DNA from: Spirochaeta sp.
GTDB lineage: Bacteria > Spirochaetota > Spirochaetia > DSM-2461
Reading direction: 5' to 3'
Length of the DNA stretch: 17,936 nt
Assembly (NCBI GenBank): GCA_030635565.1
Contig: DAOVYP010000008.1
Coordinates: 1-17,936 of the forward strand
This document shows, piece by piece, positions 15,255-17,936 of the stretch. Within the stretch, counting starts at the first letter, position 1. Every line of letters starts with the position of its first letter. Position numbers and translations under genes: made by a program. The notes under the pieces were generated by a model. That model made no database searches, had not been told where the DNA came from, and saw only the letters and a program-made list of their open reading frames with translations.

Positions 15255-15844
15255 ATGAACAGATCCGGATAATTCAGGGTTCCCAGCAGGTTAACCAGCG
15301 GAAATACCTCGGCTTCAGGCACATTGAGAATTGATATTCGTGTGATGCCGTCGCTGCCGAGTTCCGCTTTCGGGTTCAAACCGGCATCCGCCAGCCGGAT
15401 TCGGTGGGTGAGGGCGTTATCCAGGTCGCCCCAGGCCCCGATCTGAATGTTGAACAGTACTTCGGGAATCATCCCGTCTACCGCGAGGATACGAACATTG
15501 GCGGTCCCATCCCGTATCATGTCCAGATCTTTGGCCGCAGCATATGTGAGATCGATAATACGGTCATCGACAAAGGGCCCCCGGTCGTTCACCCGGACCC
15601 GGACACTGAGGTTATTGTCAAGATTAATGACTTCGAGAATGGTGTTGAAGGGGAGGGTTCTGTGGGCGCATGTGTAACCGTATGTGTCGTATGTTTCCCC
15701 GTTTGCCGTCTGCCTGCCCTGGAAAATGCCTCCGTACCAGGAGGCTGTACCGGTCTGTTCCCAGGCGCTGAGTTTAATCGGGCCGCCGATGATGGTCAGG
15801 ATGAAGAACAAGGCGACCGACAGCGGCCGGGAAAGTGGACTCAT
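15239..15844 (-). CDS. rlpA: RlpA-like septal ring/peptidoglycan protein
   Basis: From ATG 15844 this encodes 201 residues. A signal peptide (SRPLSVALFFILTIIGG, about residues 5-21) leads into the double-psi beta-barrel of RlpA: GTASWYGGIFQGRQTANGE, AHRTLPFNT, and VRVNDRGPFVDDRIIDLTYAAA. A C-terminal SPOR-like region follows (FNIQIGAWGDLDNALTHRIR, about 135-154). RlpA proteins act at the cell envelope on, or bind to, denuded glycan strands at division sites. An in-frame GTG at 15919 would add 25 polar residues before the signal peptide and runs into a perfect palindrome, so the ATG is preferred, although no Shine-Dalgarno is visible for it. No membrane-anchoring Cys is evident. Confidence 0.88.
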   Translation of the reverse strand: MSPLSRPLSVALFFILTIIGGPIKLSAWEQTGTASWYGGIFQGRQTANGETYDTYGYTCAHRTLPFNTILEVINLDNNLSVRVRVNDRGPFVDDRIIDLTYAAAKDLDMIRDGTANVRILAVDGMIPEVLFNIQIGAWGDLDNALTHRIRLADAGLNPKAELGSDGITRISILNVPEAEVFPLVNLLGTLNYPDLFIYQIR

Positions 15845-15915
15845 GTTATCTGTATCGGCGGTTGGGAACTGAAAGCTGACCTCTGCCGCGGCCGGGTTCT
15901 CCTCCTGCCGGTTCC

Positions 15916-15931
15916 CCACGGGTACCCGTGG
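15916..15931. repeat. Perfect 16-bp palindrome between rlpA and the amidohydrolase gene
   Basis: CCACGGGTACCCGTGG is a perfect palindrome in the divergent intergenic region, about 72 bases upstream of the rlpA start and 47 bases upstream of the amidohydrolase start. It may be an operator for a dimeric regulator. No other copy was noticed in the window. Confidence 0.5.
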
Positions 15932-15977
15932 CGGAAAGGTCTGCTGCAGTGATAAACTTCAATCCGGAGGCTTCCAA

Positions 15978-16775
15978 GTGAAGCGAATTGCTTATTTTCA
16001 GTTCTGTCCCGTCCTCGCCGACCCGACGGCCAACCGGGCTATTGTCGCAGGAACCCTGGAAGGCGTCGAAGCCGATCTCATCGTGCTGCCCGAACTGGCG
16101 TTCACCGGATATTCCATGACGGATCGGAAGACCGCCTCGGCACTGGCCGAGGATCCCGCCAATTCACCGTCACTGGAGCTGCTGACCGGACTCTGCCGGT
16201 CCGGGGATTATCATATTGTCGCCGGATTTACCGAGCGAGCCGGGGACAAGCTGTACAACAGTGCGGTTCTCGTCGGCCCGGGGGGCCTGGTGGGTATGTA
16301 CCGGAAAATCCATCTCTTCGGTTTTGAATCGGAATTATTTGATCCCGGACCCGAACCCCCGGCGGTATATGATATCGGCGGCCTGAATGTGGGCATGATG
16401 GTCTGTTTCGACTGGTTCTTTCCCGAAACGGCCCGGCTCCTGGCCCTCTCCGGTACGGACGTCATCGCCCATCCTTCCAATCTGGTGCTCGACTGGTGCC
16501 AGAAGTCCATGGTAACCCGCTGCCTGGAGAACAATCTCTTCGCCGTCACTGCGAACCGTTACGGTTCCGAAGCCCGGGGCGGCAAGGAACTCACCTTCAC
16601 CGGCGGCAGCCAGATTACCGCTCCCCGGGGAAAGATTCTCGTATCTGCCGGGTCTGCTGCAGATGCGCTGGAAATCATCGAAATCGATCCGGATACGGCC
16701 AGGGACAAAAATGTTACCGCCGTCAATCACCTTCTGGATGATCGCAAACCGAAACTTTATAAGGGGCTTATGTAA
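15978..16775 (+). CDS. Carbon-nitrogen hydrolase (nitrilase superfamily)
   Basis: A 265-residue cytoplasmic amidohydrolase with the complete Glu-Lys-Cys triad of the superfamily: Glu39 in LPELAFTGY, Lys110 in YRKIHLFG, and Cys143 in MVCFDWFFPE. Length and the VTANRYG and GGSQITAPRGKIL landmarks fit the omega-amidase, carbamoylputrescine amidase or Nit branch rather than true nitrilases. It hydrolyses a linear amide, probably releasing ammonia; the substrate cannot be told. The GTG start is supported by CGGAGG seven bases upstream. Its stop overlaps the K+ channel start (TAATG), so the two are likely translated together. Confidence 0.9.
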   Translation: MKRIAYFQFCPVLADPTANRAIVAGTLEGVEADLIVLPELAFTGYSMTDRKTASALAEDPANSPSLELLTGLCRSGDYHIVAGFTERAGDKLYNSAVLVGPGGLVGMYRKIHLFGFESELFDPGPEPPAVYDIGGLNVGMMVCFDWFFPETARLLALSGTDVIAHPSNLVLDWCQKSMVTRCLENNLFAVTANRYGSEARGGKELTFTGGSQITAPRGKILVSAGSAADALEIIEIDPDTARDKNVTAVNHLLDDRKPKLYKGLM

Positions 16776-17128
16776 TGTTTGTACTGACTTTCCTACTCCT
16801 GTTCGCACTTGTGTCATGGAAACTCCTGCCGATTATCGGATTGCTGTTGTCGCTGATTTGTTTTCTGGGCTGGCGAATTGCCAGGTTTGAGGGCTGGCCG
16901 CTAAGCAGGGGTTTGTACTGCGCGTTTATCACTGCCACTACCGTCGGATACGGTGTCGTTCATCCGACAAAACCCCGTACAAGGGCCTTCAGCATTATCA
17001 TTGCCTTACTCGGCCTCCTGCTCACCGGAATCATGGTAGCTCTGGCTATCCAGAGTCTGGAGTTGGCTGCCGAGTACACAGGCTTAGCCGATGATATACG
17101 GGACCAATTAGACTTTCTCGGGAAGTAG
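16775..17128 (+). CDS. Two-helix potassium channel pore protein
   Basis: A 117-residue ion channel subunit with the K+ selectivity filter TTVGYG in the pore loop. It has an outer helix pair at the N-terminus (LTFLLLFALVSW and IGLLLSLICFLG), a pore helix GLYCAFITA, and an inner helix (IIIALLGLLLTGIMVALAI, about 74-92). There is no RCK or other ligand-binding domain, only a short C-terminal tail (about 25 residues, acidic-helical). It would form a tetramer in the inner membrane. The start is translationally coupled to the upstream amidohydrolase through TAATG. Gating input is unknown. The family call rests on the filter and topology. Confidence 0.88.
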   Translation: MFVLTFLLLFALVSWKLLPIIGLLLSLICFLGWRIARFEGWPLSRGLYCAFITATTVGYGVVHPTKPRTRAFSIIIALLGLLLTGIMVALAIQSLELAAEYTGLADDIRDQLDFLGK

Positions 17129-17172
17129 AGTGTAATTTCGACATCCATGTTTGTCAGTGATACCCTTTCAGC

Positions 17173-17579
17173 ATGAAGGTTAGTCAGGAAATACAGGAAG
17201 AACTCTCTGTATATTTCTTTTCAAGAGAAGAGATTCTGTCTGCTTTTCTTTTTGGTTCTACCGTAAAGGGTGATGCGGGTTCAGATTCAGATATTGATAC
17301 AGCTGTCTATTTTTTCCTTCAGAAAACAGATTGGATATTGAAGAGGAAAACGTATTTAATGAAGAAGAGGAAATTTGGAGCGATCTGGAAAGAATGACCG
17401 GTAGAGATGTGGATCTTGTTGTTTTAAACAGGGCATCTTCTACAATCTGCGCTTCAGTTTACCTTGAGGGGATTCCCCTTGTTATTAAAGATCAACTCCT
17501 TTATGGTCAGCATTTTAATATCGTGACTGATATTGCGGAAGAATACCATGTATGTCTGGACCGAGGTTCTGAAGCGTGA
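17173..17579 (+). pseudogene. MNT-type nucleotidyltransferase (MntA-like), frameshifted
   Basis: The 5' frame (17173-17397) carries the nucleotidyltransferase signature GS-X10-DxD: FLFGSTVKGDAGSDSDIDTAV, with Gly28, Ser29, Asp40 and Asp42. This is the active-site pattern of MntA antitoxins in HEPN/MNT modules. The remaining domain (DIEEENVFN, then RDVDLVVLNRAS, SVYLEGIPLVIKDQLLYG) continues in the -1 frame to 17579. The frames meet at a run of six T (17310-17315) reading T TTT TTC, a possible -1 slippery heptamer. Slippage would give 135 residues. No HEPN toxin gene is present on either side. GC content is clearly lower than in neighbours, suggesting horizontal origin. The last ten or so residues after AEEY are probably read from the antisense of a broken neighbouring gene. 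Decay, sequence error and recoding remain open. Confidence 0.78.
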
Positions 17580-17724
17580 GTTCGATAGGGGTTCAGCGGC
17601 CGGGTTTGAAAAGGCCGTTGAAACCGATTCGTGTGTCAACACGGACCACGAACTGTTCATCGGCCGCGACCCCGCCGACGGCTGCGATGGTGGCGAGCAG
17701 AAACGCTACGACGAATTTTCGCAT
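17545..17724 (-). pseudogene. Broken 5' end of an exported-protein gene
   Basis: On the minus strand an ATG at 17724, with GGAG six bases upstream, opens a signal peptide (MRKFVVAFLLATIAAVGGVA) and a short mature stretch. It stops after 43 residues at TGA (17593-17595). Reading through the TGA gives GLFKPGR-stop-TPIELTLQNLGPDIHG. The pattern KPGRW-TP followed by beta-strand is common at the N-terminus of large exported proteins, so the TGA probably replaces TGG (Trp). Sequence of this type ends near 17545, exactly where the nucleotidyltransferase homology on the other strand stops, and nothing further of the gene is seen. A TATACT -10-like hexamer lies at 17747-17742. I cannot name the family. 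Confidence 0.6.
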
Positions 17725-17751
17725 CACGGTCTCCGTCCGAAAGTATAACCA

Positions 17752-17855
17752 CCCTTGGGGCCGGCTGACATCCCGATTGCACGGTATGTGCCCCTCCCAA
17801 TTAGATAATCATCGAATGCCGATTGCGTCAGGGGGGGCAGAGCATATCCCCAGGG
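17752..17855. other. Nested inverted repeats, possible structured RNA or regulatory DNA
   Basis: No gene is visible in 17725-17895. An outer pairing joins CCCTTGGGG (17752-17760) with CCCCAGGG (17848-17855), 8 bp with one bulge. Nested inside, 17785-17797 pairs with 17831-17846, 13 bp with a three-base bulge, including six consecutive Watson-Crick pairs TGCCCC/GGGGCA. The octamer CCGATTGC occurs twice (17773-17780 and 17819-17826). The arrangement is compatible with a folded RNA on either strand, but it matches no RNA family I recognise. Confidence 0.35.
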
Positions 17856-17936
17856 CAGGTAGTGTGGCTGATGAGAACTCGGAAAGGATTTTCGTTCAGG
17901 TGTCTGGTCTGAGCAGCTTCTTCTTTGTCAGCTCAA

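Noticed and set aside
17896..17936. Possible C-terminus of a minus-strand gene (ELTKKKLLRPDT then TGA) entering from the right edge
   Set aside because: Only about 13 codons are visible, with no recognisable motif; it cannot be separated from chance.
1..17936. tRNA, rRNA, CRISPR arrays, insertion sequences and phage genes
   Set aside because: None recognised by eye on either strand; no direct-repeat array, transposase or integrase motif was seen.

Overview
The window looks like a chromosome segment of a free-living, fermentative or anaerobic spirochaete (Spirochaetaceae-like), about 55-57% GC. This assignment is inference. It rests on solute-binding-protein signal peptides of the ALFANGG type, an hcp gene preceded by a GTAAC-N4-GTTAC palindrome, and the mix of gene families. 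Genes are densely packed and no tRNA, rRNA, CRISPR array or intact insertion sequence was seen. No stretch over 300 bases lacks a gene; the largest gaps are 12460-12721 (promoter and operator) and 17725-17936.

Layout. (1) 1-1151, minus strand: the 5' end of hcp (hybrid cluster protein) with a candidate HcpR/CRP-FNR-type site, then an unrecognised exported protein. (2) 1244-4004, plus: an ABC exporter subunit translationally overlapped with an HlyD-type adaptor gene that is split by an in-frame TAG. (3) 4007-6444: a phage-shock (Psp) module, pspA-pspB-pspC on the minus strand with a near-consensus sigma-54 promoter and a strong terminator, divergent from pspF. (4) 6560-7342, plus: a flavodoxin-fold quinone-reductase-like protein that unusually carries a signal peptide. 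(5) 7460-13720, minus: a sugar locus reading lacI-type regulator, substrate-binding protein, two permeases, GH127 beta-L-arabinofuranosidase. A sigma-70-like promoter overlapped by a perfect 16-bp LacI-type operator precedes the binding protein. (6) 13862-16775: slyD (minus), a HAD phosphatase (plus), an RlpA-like protein (minus, tail-to-tail overlap) and a nitrilase-superfamily amidohydrolase (plus). (7) 16775-17128: a minimal two-helix K+ channel coupled to the amidohydrolase by a TAATG overlap. (8) 17173-17936: a scar region with a frameshifted AT-rich MNT-type nucleotidyltransferase that abuts, on the opposite strand, the broken 5' end of an exported-protein gene, followed by a potentially structured non-coding stretch.

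How it works together. The sugar locus is self-consistent: an importer for an arabinose-containing oligosaccharide feeds a cytoplasmic GH127 enzyme, controlled by the adjacent LacI-family repressor. The Psp module is a compact sigma-54-dependent envelope-stress circuit of the proteobacterial type. Three reading-frame lesions (HlyD TAG, MNT frameshift, exported-protein TGA) are the most unusual property of the window. No wholly new multi-gene system could be demonstrated from sequence alone.
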